From PALSA-612 sp963773055 (lineage in GTDB: Bacteria; Actinomycetota; Thermoleophilia; Gaiellales; Gaiellaceae): a stretch of 64,000 nucleotides of DNA. Under the pieces are notes generated by a model. The model had not been told where the DNA came from, ran no database searches, and saw only the letters and a program-made list of their open reading frames with translations. Positions within the stretch are counted from its first letter, which is position 1, and every line of letters starts with the position of its first letter. The stretch is taken from the NCBI GenBank assembly GCA_963773055.1, contig CAVYZL010000006.1, positions 1,364,001 through 1,428,000 of the forward strand, in the 5' to 3' direction. Position numbers and translations under genes: made by a program. Shown here in pieces: positions 47,787 to 58,827 of the stretch.

Positions 47787-48904
47787 GCGGGCCTTCCGAA
47801 GAGGCCTTGCGGCCGAAACGCCAGCACGAGCGCGAGGAGCGCGAACGTGAAGATGATCGAGTAGTACGTGTAGTTCGCCGGCAGGTAGACGGCCGAGAAC
47901 GACGACACGAGGCCGAGCAGGAGCGAGCCGACGGCCGCACCGACGAGCGAGCCCATCCCCCCGATGATCACGACGACGAGCGAGTACAGCAGCCAGTTCG
48001 CGTCGACGCCAGGCCCGAGGCTCGCGAACGACCCGCCGATCGCTCCTCCGAACCCGGCCAGCGCTGAGCCGACGAAGAAGGCGAGCGCGAACGTCAACTG
48101 GATGTTCACGCCGAGTGCCGAGACCATCTGGCGGTCGTCGACTCCGGCGCGAATGACCATTCCCGTCCGCGTCTTCTTCAGCCAGAGCCAGAGCGCCGCG
48201 CCCACGAGGATCGCGGTCGCGAGGATGGCCAGGCGGGTGAGCGAGTACTCGACTCCGGCGAGATGGATGGTGATCCGCTTGTCGATGAGTCCGGGCCAGG
48301 CTATGTCCTGCGTGAACGCCCCGAAGTGGGCGATCATCTGATCGGCGAGGATGATCGCGATCGCAATCGTGATCAGCGCTTGGCGGAGCTCCTGGCCCTG
48401 GTTCCAGCGAAGGAAGAGCTGCTGCATTCCGAGGCCTGCGATGCCGATGCACGCCGCTGCGACGAGAGCGGGCACGAGCCATTGCCACCAGCTGACCTGC
48501 GAGCTGAGTAGCCCGAAGGACGAGTCGCCTCCGACGAAGTCCCGTTGGAGCTTGAGCGCGATGTAGCCACCGAGCAGGAAGAACGCGCCGTGAGCCATGT
48601 TGACGACGCGCATGAGGCCAAAGATCAGCGTGAAGCCGCTCGCGACGACGAAGTAGAGACCCGCTGCCGTGATGGCGTTCAGGAGCGTAATCAGGAAGTC
48701 GTGCGGATCGTGGACTGCGGATCCGAACGTCGTCTCCAGTCCGGTGCAGCTTTCGCCACACGTGCGGGCAGCGAACAGCACCCAGATCAGCGCGAACAGG
48801 ACCGCGATCAGCGCCACACCCGCAGGCCCTCGTCGTACAACCGCGCGTCGCGAGGCCGCTGCGCGGCCCCCAGTGCGCTCTGTGTCCGCGACCGCGTTAC
48901 TCAC
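47783..48904 (-). CDS. livH: Branched-chain-amino-acid-type ABC transporter permease LivH
   Basis: The first membrane subunit, 373 residues. It has an N-terminal helix with an extra external loop containing two cysteines (AARTCGESCTG, about 46-56). The LivH core follows: AGLYFVVASGFTLIFGLMRVVNMAHGAFFLLGGY, RTGMVIRAGVDDRQMVSALGVNIQLTFALAFFVGSALAGFGGAIGG and VVVIIGGMGSLVGAAVGSLLLG. The start at 48904 overlaps the VOC gene end by eight bases. It leads livH-livM-SBP-livG-livF. Confidence 0.94.
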   Translation of the reverse strand: MSNAVADTERTGGRAAASRRAVVRRGPAGVALIAVLFALIWVLFAARTCGESCTGLETTFGSAVHDPHDFLITLLNAITAAGLYFVVASGFTLIFGLMRVVNMAHGAFFLLGGYIALKLQRDFVGGDSSFGLLSSQVSWWQWLVPALVAAACIGIAGLGMQQLFLRWNQGQELRQALITIAIAIILADQMIAHFGAFTQDIAWPGLIDKRITIHLAGVEYSLTRLAILATAILVGAALWLWLKKTRTGMVIRAGVDDRQMVSALGVNIQLTFALAFFVGSALAGFGGAIGGSFASLGPGVDANWLLYSLVVVIIGGMGSLVGAAVGSLLLGLVSSFSAVYLPANYTYYSIIFTFALLALVLAFRPQGLFGRPA

Positions 48905-49379
48905 GGTCGCGGCCCGCGTAGAGCGTCGCGGTGCGCGCCTCGCCTTCCTGGGGGACCACGTCCTCGAGACGGCCGAACTCCGCGACGAGATCCGGGTCGA
49001 GCGTCGTCACGTCGGGCCAGTCGACCTCGACGAGATTCCCCGACGGGTCGCGGATGTACATCTGCACCCAGCCGGCCGGGTGGTAGCGGACGGGCGAGTG
49101 CCACGTCTCCGTGTCGAGCAGCCCGCGCTCCTTCGCCGCGCGGTAGACGGCCTCGAAGTCGTCGACGTCGATGCCGAGATGGTGCGCGCGCGGCGCGGCC
49201 TCGACATCGGTGCGCTGGAAGAGGTGGAGCTGCTGGTCGCCCAGCGCGAGCCAGACGACCGGCTCCTGGAACGACGGCGTCGGCAGGCGCGTCATGCCGA
49301 ACAGCTCCTCGTAGAAGCGCACGGACTCGTCGATGTCGTCCGCGTGGATCGAAACGTGGTTGACCCCGCGCGCTCCCAC
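48897..49379 (-). CDS. VOC family (glyoxalase/extradiol dioxygenase-like) protein
   Basis: The 160-residue protein has the paired beta-alpha-beta-beta-beta modules of the vicinal oxygen chelate family. Metal ligands fit His8 (VNHVSIHADD), His near 67 (HHLGIDVDDFEAVY) and Glu near 118 (IRDPSGNLVEVDW). Such proteins use a divalent metal in isomerase, dioxygenase or resistance reactions; the substrate is unknown. It overlaps livH, so a metabolic link with the transported compound is plausible. Confidence 0.87.
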   Translation of the reverse strand: MGARGVNHVSIHADDIDESVRFYEELFGMTRLPTPSFQEPVVWLALGDQQLHLFQRTDVEAAPRAHHLGIDVDDFEAVYRAAKERGLLDTETWHSPVRYHPAGWVQMYIRDPSGNLVEVDWPDVTTLDPDLVAEFGRLEDVVPQEGEARTATLYAGRDRE

Positions 49380-49455
49380 CCCGCTGGATACTAGGACCCG
49401 GCGGCCGAGAGTTCAACCGGCTAGCGACCCCGGAGGCGAGGCGGCTCGCGATTCG

Positions 49456-52400
49456 TCAGCTAGGCGGCGCCGAAGCTGCAGCCAGGCGGCGATGTGCGCG
49501 GCCCGCGGCGGAGACGTTGCCCTTGAGGTCGTAGGAGCGGATAGCATCCGCGAGCGCCGCAGCGGATGTCGTCGGCGTTGGCCCGCCAGCGCGAGTACCT
49601 CGGCGAGGTCCATCAGCGCTGTCGGCGTGGGCGGTGAGGAAGTCGCTGCGCGCCGACCATGGAGACCGCTTCCCGAGCAAGGGCCTCAGCGTCGTCGAAG
49701 GCGTCCGCCCGCGCCAGCACCTTGCCCGTACCGCACGCCACCTGGTCTCGTCATGGACATCATTCGGCCGCGCGACCTCCTCGCACTCCACTGGTGAGCT
49801 GCTCGGCCTCGTCGAAGCGACCCTGCGCATAGGCCGCATCGGCAAGGAGGTGCGTAATAGGCGAGAAGTGGCTTTTCTCGCCGATCCTCTTGAGCATCTC
49901 GTAATGAGGTCGAAGCTCGGCCTCTGCGGCGGCCGGATCGTCCTGCAAGAGGAGTACCTCGGCGAGGTGGAACCGAGAGGATCCAGATGCCCTCACCGAG
50001 CTCCTCGACCAAGCGTCGCGCTGCGAGAGGCCAGCTCGCGGCGATTCGTCGAATACGCGCCCAGCATCGATCGTCAGAAGGGCCAGCACTCCGAGCATCT
50101 GCCCCCTACGCGACCGGGTCGCCGCCGCTCTCGTCCAAGACCCGCCGACAGCGAATGGCGGCCTCCTCGGCCTGCATCGGCCCCCAGACCAACGCGATTA
50201 GAAGCCACTCTTCGATCTCACGTTGCTCGAAAGGATCGCCGCGCGCAGCGGCGTGCATGCGAGCCCGTTCCGCTGCCTCAGCGCTGGCGGCTGCGCGACG
50301 GCCGAGATAGTGGGCTTGTGCGATGAGGCGCCAGGCACGAGCGAGGCCGAGATCATCCTCGGGTCCATCGAAGACGGCGATCGCCCGCTCCGCCGTGTCG
50401 ATGAGCTCTTCGGCCGTGACGTCGGGCGCCGTGAAGAGGCGCAGCAACCCACGCTGAACGAGCGCGTGTGCCGCCAATGCACGATCACCGGTCGTCGCGG
50501 CTGCTTCCACACTTTCCGTGAGAGCGCGATCGGCCCAACCGAGATCGTCATGGAGGCCTTGCACGACGCGAACATTCGGGACCAGCTCAACGCGGAGTGG
50601 ATCGTCCGGCGAGAGGAGAGCGACGGCGCGCGAGACAAGATTTACGCCCCCGGCGCGTCGCTACGCACGAACGCGCGACGGCCAGCCGTCTCCGAGACGT
50701 TCGGCCGCCTCGCGAGCCAGCGCACGAGTCGCATCGTCGACCGGCCCCAGCTCGGCGCGATAGACGGAAGGCCTGCTCGAGGTGGTAGCCGACGAATGTC
50801 GTCGTATTCGATCGTGCGTTCGCCCGCAGCCGCCTCGAGCCATCGGCCGAACCGCTCGTGCAGCAGCGACCGGGTCTCCTTGGGAATCGAGTCGTACGCA
50901 GCATCCCGGATCAGGAGATGGCGGAAGGCGTACGCGGACTCGCCGAGGCTTTGGCGGGTGGGACGAACAAGCTGCTTGTGGACGAGGGACTCCAGGGTGG
51001 CGCGAACTCCCTCACGCTCCGCGAGCGGAGTCAGGTCGGCCAGGGCGCCCTCGTAGAAGACCTTGCCGATGACGGCAGCGCGCCCCAACACCGATCGTTC
51101 CTCCGACGGGAGCTGATCGAGCCGAGCCGCCAGCAGCGCATGGATCGTTGGCGGCACGGCGATCTCGCCGCGCCGCGAATCGTCCTCGAGCACGAGCGAG
51201 AGCATCTCTTCCGCGAACAGCGGATTGCCCTCGGCCGCCTCGACGATCCGCGTCGCAGTTTCGTCGTCGAGGCTCCCGGCATCAACGCGGTTCTCGATCA
51301 GCCGTTCACACTCGTCATCGGATAGGGGCTCCAGCAGGATCGACGTCGCGTTCGGCTTCCCCCCTCCCCACGCCGGACGTGCCTCGAGGAGCTCGGGGCG
51401 GGCGATGCATACGAGTACGACCGACGCGTCGCGCACGCGATCCGCGAGATGGTCGACGAGATCGAGGAAGGTCTGCTCACCCCAATGGATGTCGTCGAAG
51501 ACGACCACCAGCGGACGAGCCTGCGCGAGCCCTTCGAACAGCGTTCGCACGGCCGAGAATCCTTCTTCGACGCCGATCTCGACCTCTGACATGCCGATCG
51601 TGCGCGCGACGAGCTCTGCGACCGTGTCCGCCTTGGGGCCACCGCCGAGGGCTTCGGCAAGCTTCGAACGGACGGTCGCCGGACTGTCACCGTCGTCGAG
51701 TCGGATGCCCTCCGTCACCGCCTCCACCACCGGCCAGTACGTGATCCCCTCCCCGTATGGGAGGCAGCGACCGCGGGTAACTGCAGCCCCGTCTCCCAGG
51801 TCTTTCAGCAGCTCCTCGACGAGCCTCGACTTGCCCACCCCCGCCTGGCCCAGCACCGTCACGAGCTGGCACGACCGGTCGCCGGCCGCCTGTTCGAAGA
51901 CGTCACGGAGCCGGCGGAGCTCTCGCACTCGCCCGACCATGGGTGACGAGCGGCGAGTGGACGGCGTCTCACGAACATCGAGTAGACGCAACCTGCCCTG
52001 TCCCTCTTCGACCGTCACGAGATCTCGCAGAAGTCGATGCGTTGTCGCGTCTAGGAGGACGTCGCCGGATGACGCGAGGCCGGCCAGACGCCCGGCAGCG
52101 GACAGCGGCTCGCCTACGGTCCGTTCGGTGCCCGCGATCACCTCCCCGGTGGCGATAGCCAAGCGCACCTCGACCTGTGCAGCGGCCGACAAGGCCTCGC
52201 CGATTCCGCGCCGTACGTCGAGAGCTGCTCTCAGAGCTCGCAGCGCATCGTCCTCGTGCGCGACGGGCAACCCGAAGACGGCGGTCACGCCGTCGGCGGT
52301 CCGTGTCTCGATCGTGCCGCCGTGTCGCGTCGCGGCCTCCTCGACGACCGATTGGGCCGACTCCGCATAGCGGCGCAGCGTCTCGGGGTCGACAGGGCTT

Positions 52401-53221
52401 CCGTCCGCGTCGGACGTCCAGAGGGCCATATGGAGGACGCTTATCGTCTTCCGCAGCTCGCGCGCAGTCTCTTTGTCAGGTGCGGCAGCGACCTGCGCTC
52501 GCTCCGGCTCGGCAGCGGCCAGGAGGTCGAGCTCCGGCGCCTGGTTGAGAATCGCCTGCTGTAGCTCCCGGAGCTCCCGACCGGGATCGATACCCAACTC
52601 CTCGGTCAACGCCCGGCGGCCCCCCTGGTAGGCCTCGAGCGCGTCAGCCTGCCGTCCCGAGCGATAGAGGGCCAGCATTAGCTGGCCGCGCAGACGCTCG
52701 CGCAGGGGATGCTCCGCGACGAGCGCTTCGAGCTCGCCGGCCACGCCACTGTGGCGACCACAGGCGAGGTCGGCGTCGATCCGAGCCTCGAGCGCCGAGA
52801 CCCGCAGCTCCTCGAGGCGGGCGATCTCCCTCTGCGCGAAGCGGCTGTAGGCGAAGTCTGAGAGCGGCGGGCCACGCCACAGCGCGAGCGCCTTGGTGGG
52901 ATTGCCCGCGTCGAGGAGGGCCTCGAAGCGCCACACGTCGAGCTCCTCCGGTGCAACCTGCAGCAAGTAGCCAGGCGCGTTCGTGACCAGCCGCTCCCTC
53001 CCGATGAGCTTGCGAAGCTGTGAGACGTACACTTGCAACGCCTTTAGGGCGCGCTCCGGCGGCGCGTCCTCCCAGAGCGCGTCGACCAATCGATCTGTCG
53101 AGACGACCTCGTTCGCGTGGACAAGCAGCACAGCGAGCAAGGCGCGATGCTTCTGGGCGCCGAGATCAAGCACCGCCCCGTCCTCGAGGACCTCGAGCGG
53201 GCCAAGGAAGCGGAACTCCAC
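49456..53221 (-). CDS. BTAD/SARP regulator with degenerate cyclase and STAND ATPase (3' part multiply frameshifted)
   Basis: The N terminus has an OmpR-type winged helix and a BTAD domain (MEFRFLGPLEVLEDGAVLDL ... LPLSDFAYSRFAQREIARLEE-like, to about residue 245). A class III cyclase-like domain follows but lacks catalytic residues: the first metal Asp segment reads VLHMALWTSDAD, and the N-x-x-x-R site reads EPLSAAGRLA. A STAND ATPase comes next (MVGRVRELRRL, VLGQAGVGKSRLVEEL, VVFDDIHWGEQ). The frame is open for about 810 residues; the TPR end then breaks near 50790, 50640, 50100 and 49800-49560. GTG 53221 has GGAGGT eight bases upstream, inside the end of the preceding regulator gene. Conceptual total about 1250 residues. 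Confidence 0.85.
52480..53221. repeat. Duplicated BTAD-coding segment, downstream copy
   Basis: This segment and 55935-56657 encode the same winged helix-BTAD region, alike at about four of five residues by eye and nearly identical in DNA over the first roughly 200 bp of each gene (for example 53040-53220 against 56460-56650). They lie as direct repeats about 3.4 kb apart, each at the 5' end of a regulator gene, consistent with tandem gene duplication followed by divergence of the rest. Confidence 0.8.
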
Positions 53222-53224
53222 GGT

Positions 53225-56200
53225 CTAGACCTCCGTCACCGCCGCTGCCCTCGCCAGCGGGCCGTCCATCCCGAGGTCACGGTACGTCGCAACGGCTTGG
53301 TCGACGAGCGACCGCCCTCGCGCCTCGTCACCGTTCTCGATGAGCATGCGGCCGTAGTCCTCCTGCGTGTGTGCGAGCCAGGGCCGTAATCCCATGCGCT
53401 CGTTCATCGCCAGCGCATCTTCGAAGTGCCGCTCGGAATCGTCGAAGCGCTCGAGCAGGGAGGCGAGCAGGCCGAGGTCGCGGGACACCGAGCCTCTGCA
53501 TCCCCTCGGGCACATCCGCGACGTTGAACGCCGCCCAGGGAACCAGCAACCTATATAGGACGGCGGCGGAATCGGCGTCGCCGAGGAGAGCAGACGTCTC
53601 CGCGAGCAGGCTCATACCGAGAAGCCACTCCATGTCGAGGGGAAGAGCCGAGAACTCGTCTCTCGCCAGGTCTTTCAGCTCTCGCCGCGCGTCTTCCGTC
53701 CGTCCAAGCAGTGCTTGGAGATGAGCGAGGGCGCAGCGAAAGACAGGGCGGGCCGGGTACTCGGCGACGAGGTCGCAGATCGCCGACTCGACCTCCTCGA
53801 GGCGCCCCAGGAAGTCGCACAGCGCGTACCCCTGGAGTCTGTAGACCGGAATAGCCTGCTCGGGCTGCGCCCGCTCCCCAAGTGCGAAGGCCTGCTGGAC
53901 GAGTTCCTCGGCCTCGGTGAGCCGGCCGACTGCGAGAGCGAGCATCGCCCGCGTCGCGCAGACCATCCAGAGCTGAGCGGGCTGTCTGAGCTCGTCAGCG
54001 ATGCGGCTCGCAGCCTCGAGATGGGCCTCGGCCTCGCGTATGTCTCCGACCTCGACCTGTGCGACCCAACGGTAAACATTCCCGTGCACGACCCGCTCCT
54101 TGTCATCGATCCGATCTGCCACCTCGCAGAGCTCGCTGCTGAGCCCGAAACGCTCCGGCACCGTGTCGGGGGCGAGGATGGCGCCGATGCGGCCGTCGAG
54201 CGCGTACGCGAGCGCAGGGGGTTGCCTGTGTGCCGTGCGAGGTCGACGGCCTCTCTGCTCAGCGTGTCGCGCCGATCCCGGGAGTGCTCGTCGCGAAGCG
54301 CTCCCGCCAGACGAGCGAGAAGCCTGGCGCGAAGCTCGACGTCCTCCTCGGCGAGCGCAGCGAGCCCTTCCTCGAGCAGCGGTACCAGCCGTTCGTCGCC
54401 TCCGGCCCGTGCCCAGACGGTCCTCCCGCCGTAGCCGGCCGCAGCGCGGGCAAGCTCGCGCGCCAGGCCGAGTCGGTGCGCGATCTCGGCGGCGCCCGAA
54501 GAAGGCCTTCTTCGCGGCCGGCGCTGTTCCCGCCCGATCCTCCGCCTCGCCGAGCAGAGCAGTAGCTCGCAGCGCACACGCTCGTCGGGAGGGCGCGGGA
54601 GGTCGAGCGCATCGAGGGCCGTCTCGTAGAGACGCGCGGCCTCCTCGTAGGCGAGCAGCGCCAGGGCCCGGTCCGCCGCTCGACGGGCATACAGAAGGCC
54701 ACTGTCAAAGTCACTTCCGGCAATGGCGTGGTGGGCGAGCTCCGCAAGGTGCGCACCTGGCTCCTCGCCGTACAGCGCCTCGAGCGCCTCGAGCGCAAGC
54801 CTGTGCAGGCGGACGCGGCGGGCGGTCGTGAGCCCTTCGTAGAGCGTGTCGCGGATCAGGACGTGCGCGAAACGCAGACGACCCGGGCTCCCGGGAACGT
54901 CGGACACGACACGGGCGGTCATTGCCTCGTCGAGCGTGTCCAGCAGATCGTCTTCGGAGACATCCGCTACGCGGGAGAGTGCGTCGAGGCCGAACTCGCG
55001 CCCGAGCACGCAGGCGAGCGCGAGCACCCGGTTCGACTCATCCGACAGGTGACGCAGCCGTCGTCCGATGACGTCGCGGACGCTCTGTGGGACGAGGAGC
55101 TGCGGGGCGTCAGCCTGATCGAGGCGTCCCTCTTCGGCGAGCAGTCGCACGATCTCGCCGACGAACAGCGGATTGCCCTCGGTTTCCTCGTAGATGACAT
55201 CGACGAGATCTCGACTCGGAGCCTCGGCCGAAATGAGCTCGATGAATTCCGCTACCGCGCCGTCGGTCAGCCCGGAAAGCCTGAGACTTTTCGTTGTCGG
55301 CTCCCGGACGAGCTCCGTCAGCGCACTCGTCAGCGCCTCGCTGGGGCTTGGGTCGACGTCACGGCACGCACCGACGACGAGCAAGCGGCTGTCCTCGAGC
55401 TCGCGCGCAAGGAACTGTAGCGAGCAAGAGCGAGGGCTCGTCGGCGGCATGCAGGTCGTCGAGGACGAGGACGATGGGACGGTCTTCGCCGCGTTCTTCA
55501 GGAACGAAGAAACCGCCTCGAAGAGGCGAAAGCGCGCGCTCTCCGACTCGGAGTCGGCAGTTCTGGGAGCTCCGGGAACACCTCGCGCAGCTCGGGAACG
55601 AGCTGCTCGAGGTCGGCTGCGCCCGAGCCAAGCTGCGCCAGCAGCGTCTCGGGCTCGATCGCGTCGACGTAGCGCGCGAAGAGCCTGGACCCAGGGCCAA
55701 TAGGCCGGGCGCGCCACCTGCCTCCCAGCAGCGACCGACGAGGACACGCGCGCCCCGTCCGCGGGCGCGGCCAATCAGCTCGTCGGCCAAGACGACTCTT
55801 GCCGATCCCGGGCTCCCCGACGAGCAGGAAGAGACGACCCCGCCCGCCGAATGCGTCATCGAGGCCGGCGAGAAGCTCTTCGAGCTCGTGCCTCGCGGCC
55901 GACGAATACCCCCGCGTCGTCTCCGCGACCGCCGGCCATCCTCGGCGTCGCAGGTCGAGCGACGGATCCTGCTGGAGGATTGCTTGCTGCGAGTCGCGCA
56001 GCTCACGCCCGAGCTCGATGCCGAGCTCCTCGGTCAGGGCTCGCCGGGCGTCCTGGTAGGCCTCGAGCGCCTCCGCCTGGCGGCCGGACCGATAGAGGGA
56101 GAGCATGAGCTGGCCGCGCAGCCGCTCCCGCAGTGGATGCTCGGCGACGAGTGCCTCCAACTCGCCGGCGAGGGCGTCGTGGCGGCCGTCGGCGAGATCT

Positions 56201-56657
56201 GCTCGATTCGCCGCCTCTAGCGCCGCCAGCCGAAGATCCTCGAGTCGCGCGATCTCGGCTCTGAGCGAAGCGGCTGTAGGCGAAGTCGGAGAGCGGCGGG
56301 CCACGCCACAGCGCCAGCGCCTCCTTGGGCTTGCTCTCGTCGAGCAGGCGCTCGAAGCGCCAGACGTCGAGCTCCTCAGGTCTGACCTGTAGCAGGTAAC
56401 CGGGCGCCTTCGTCACGCAGCCTCTCCCTTCCGACGACCTTGCGAAGCTGCGAGACGTACACCTGCAGCGCCTTCTGGGCGCGCTCCGGCGGCGCGTCCT
56501 CCCAAAGCGCGTCGACCAATCGATCTATCGAGACGACCTCGTTCGCGTGGACAAGCAGTACAGCGAGCAAGGCGCGATGCTTCTGGGCGCCGAGATCGAG
56601 CGCCGCCCCGTCCTCGATGACTTCGAGCGGGCCGAGGATGCGGAACTCCGTCGCCAT
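53225..56657 (-). CDS. BTAD/SARP regulator with STAND ATPase and TPR (multiply frameshifted)
   Basis: The gene starts at ATG 56657 (ATEFRILGPLEVIEDGAALDLGAQ) with a winged helix and BTAD domain. It has no cyclase domain; the ATPase follows directly (LFLLVGEPGIGKSRLG, then FLARELEDSRLLVVGACRDVD, YEETEGNPLFVGEIVRLL), and TPR-like repeats run to the stop at 53225. Frame changes are needed near 56415, 56265, 55760, 55510, 54230 and 53480. The last gene base is three bases from the next regulator start, and the second gene's ribosome site lies in this gene's end, so the pair is one operon. These regulators often control secondary metabolism, but no such cluster is next to it. Confidence 0.82.
55935..56657. 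repeat. Duplicated BTAD-coding segment, upstream copy
   Basis: This is the partner of the direct repeat at 52480-53221. Stretches such as the one encoding GAQKHRALLAVLLVHANEVV are the same in both copies apart from scattered single-base changes, which shows a fairly recent origin. This copy has two frameshifts (near 56415 and 56265) that the other lacks. Confidence 0.8.
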
Positions 56658-56801
56658 GCCCGGCGACGCTAGCACCGTCGTCACGGCGTCAATGCCGGCT
56701 TAAGCGGCGCTTTACCGGGACGCAGCCGTCTCTTTTCCGCCTCCCTGTCAAGTGGGGCAGGACGGCCGAACAGGAGTCGGTCGCAGGACAAGGAGGCAAG
56801 G

Positions 56802-57265
56802 ATGTTCCGCAAGACCCACATCATCGGACTGGCCCTCGTCGTCGTCGTCGTCACGGCCCTGATGGCGCCGCTCGCACTCGCGAACGACGGCCTCGTGGAC
56901 GACTGGTTCCGCGACGCAAAGCCGGCGCCCATGGCGAGCATCGGGCTGATCGACGTCACGGCGCAGGACGTAAGCCGCCCGCTGGCCACGGCAGGCGTCG
57001 CGATCGCCTCGTCGACGACTGGTTCCGCGACGCAAAGCCGGCGCCCATGGCGAGCATCGGGCTGATCGACGTAACCGCCCAGGACGTCAGCCGGCCACTG
57101 ACGACCTCCGTCGCAGCGGCTCCCATCTCGGCTTCCTCGAGCACGGGCTTCGCATGGGAAGAGTTCGGGATCGGCGCGGCCGCGATGCTCGCCGCCGTTC
57201 TCCTCCTCACCGGCCTGGGCGCAGCAGCGGTGCGCCACAGAGGCGGACAGCTCACCACCTCCTAG
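56802..57265 (+). CDS. Small exported membrane protein with two DDWFRD repeats (frameshifted)
   Basis: The protein starts at ATG 56802 with a perfect AAGGAGG seven bases upstream. It has a signal peptide (IIGLALVVVVVTALMAPLALA). Two near-identical units follow, LVDDWFRDAKPAPMASIGLI and the same again, each running on into DVTAQDVSRPL. A C-terminal membrane helix (IGAAAMLAAVLLLTGLGAAA) and a short basic tail end it. The repeats are 116 bases apart in DNA; 117 would keep the frame, so a single lost base splits the gene near 57005. The conceptual length is about 154 residues. It is likely anchored at the cell surface. No function is known for such DDWFRD proteins. Confidence 0.75.
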
Positions 57266-57285
57266 AGCTGGTTCGCTCGATGCAG

Positions 57286-57314
57286 GCGAAGCGGGCCCTC
57301 GGGGCCCGCTTCGC
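57286..57314. terminator. Strong hairpin terminator between convergent genes
   Basis: A 13-bp perfect GC-rich stem (GCGAAGCGGGCCC and GGGCCCGCTTCGC) with a TCG loop lies between the DDWFRD gene stop and the amidase stop. No U-run follows, but the stem is the most stable in the window. Confidence 0.75.
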
Positions 57315-57332
57315 GGTGGACCCCGAACCCTC

Positions 57333-58443
57333 CTAGCCGCGTTCCCACGCGAGTCCGGCCGCGAGCACCGTCTCGTCGTGTGGCGCCACCAGCTGGAGGT
57401 TGCCGATCGCGAGCCCGGCCCAGCCGATCAGGTTGACCCAGCGGACGTAGGCCGAGAGCTCGAAGCGGATCTCGCGCTCGTCGACGTCCTGCGGCGGGAG
57501 GTCGATCGACACGCAGGGCAGGACGTAGAGGTCGACCGGCGGCTCGTACGTCCGCCACGCCCGCACGGCCTCGTACGCGCTCTCGACGTCGTCCTGCTGG
57601 ACGCGGTGCGCGCTCTCGAGCTTTGCGCGGATGACGGGGCCGTAGTCGTCGGCACGGGAGGGGAACGTCGCAGCATGCGAGGCAATGGCCTCGTGCTCGA
57701 ACAGCGCCCAGGTGCTTGCGGCAGGTTCGGGGATCGTCGCCTCGACGACGGTCGCGCCCAGCCGTTCGTAGGTCGGCGACCCAGGCTTCGGCGAGATCCG
57801 TCGGCTCCGGGTCGTAGCCGCCCACGCTCGGCGCCTGGCGCAGCAGGCCGACGGTCAGGCCGTCGAGGCGCGGCTCCGGCACCGGCTTTCCCGTGAGCAC
57901 CGCCCACGCGTCGGCGACCTCCGACACCGTGCGCGCCATCGGCCCGACCGTGTCGAGTGTCGGGCAGAGCGGGAAGACGCCGTCGATGGCGATCGCTCCC
58001 CATTGCGGCTTGAGGCCGACGACGTCGCAGCAGGCCGCCGGCAGCCGGATCGAGCCGCCCGTGTCGCTGCCGAGCCCGAGCTCGCAGAGCCCGGCCGCGA
58101 GCGCGGCGGCATTCCCGCTCGAGGATCCGCCCGTCGTGCGCCCTGGCCGCGCGGGGTTGGAGACGGTTCCGTACCACGGGTTCTGGCCGATCACGGACCA
58201 CGCGAACTCCGGCAGGTTGGCCTTCCCGATCACGACTGCGCCGGCGGCGACGAGCCGCTCGACGCAGGACGCCGTCCGCTCGGGTACGTCGTCGCCGTAG
58301 ATCTTCGAGCCGTACGTCGTCCGGATCCCGGCGGTGTCGATCAGGTCCTTGACGAGCAGCCGTCGGCCGGCAAGCGGACCCGGCAAAGGCTCCGCGGGCT
58401 CGTCGACCCAGGTGATGACGGCGTTCTCGGCCTGGTCGGTCAC
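57333..58443 (-). CDS. Amidase signature family enzyme (frameshifted)
   Basis: The protein carries the Ser-cisSer-Lys triad of the amidase signature family: Lys in LLVKDLIDTAG, the GGSSSGNAAALAAG motif, and Ser in GSDTGGSIRLPAA. Further family segments are GKANLPEFAWS and GPMARTVSEVADAWAVLTG. The frame breaks near 57770. The last part resumes through VRAWRTYEPPVDLYVLPCVS and ends at 57333 with LVAPHDETVLAAGLAWERG. The conceptual protein is about 370 residues, shorter than GatA (about 480), so it is a stand-alone hydrolase rather than a tRNA amidotransferase subunit. The GTG overlaps the RidA stop (GTGA). Confidence 0.87.
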
Positions 58444-58827
58444 GGCAGCACCGCCACCGCCTCGACCTCGAGCTTCGCGCCCGGGATCGCGAGGCGGCTG
58501 ACCTCGACGAGCGTCGACGCCGGCCGCGTCTCGCCGAAGAACGCCTGCCGCACCGGGTTGATCGAGGGACGGTCGTCGACGTCGGTGAGGAAGACCGTCA
58601 CCTTGACGACGTCCCGCGCACTCGCGCCCGCCTCGGCGAGTACCAGCTTCAGCGTCGCGAACACGGCCTCCGCCTGGGCGGCGACGTCGTCTCCCCCGAC
58701 GAGCGCGCCATTGCCGTCCACGGGCACGATGCCAGAGACGAAGAGCAGGTCTCCTGCCCGAACGGCGTCCGTGTAGTGGGAGATCGGCTCGAGACAGGCC
58801 CTCGACCCGGTACTCCTGACGTTTCAC
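58440..58827 (-). CDS. RidA family (YjgF) deaminase-like protein (5' frameshift)
   Basis: RidA proteins hydrolyse reactive enamines and imines. The sequence has EPISHYTDAVRAGDLLFVSGIVPVDGNG, the FATLKLVLAEAGASARDVVKVTVFLTDV helix and strand, and the terminal VEVSRLAIPGAKLEVEAVAVL with the conserved substrate Arg pattern in TRPASTLVEVSRL. The N-terminal RQEYRVEG segment is in another frame, one base off near 58810. The GTG at 58827 overlaps the stop of the thiamine-diphosphate enzyme gene (GTGA). The neighbours suggest removal of an imine or enamine made in the same pathway. Confidence 0.87.

Noticed and set aside
43670..48904. Naming the substrate of the liv-type transporter
   Set aside because: Family members import amino acids, amides, urea or aromatic acids, and the binding protein sequence alone does not decide between them.
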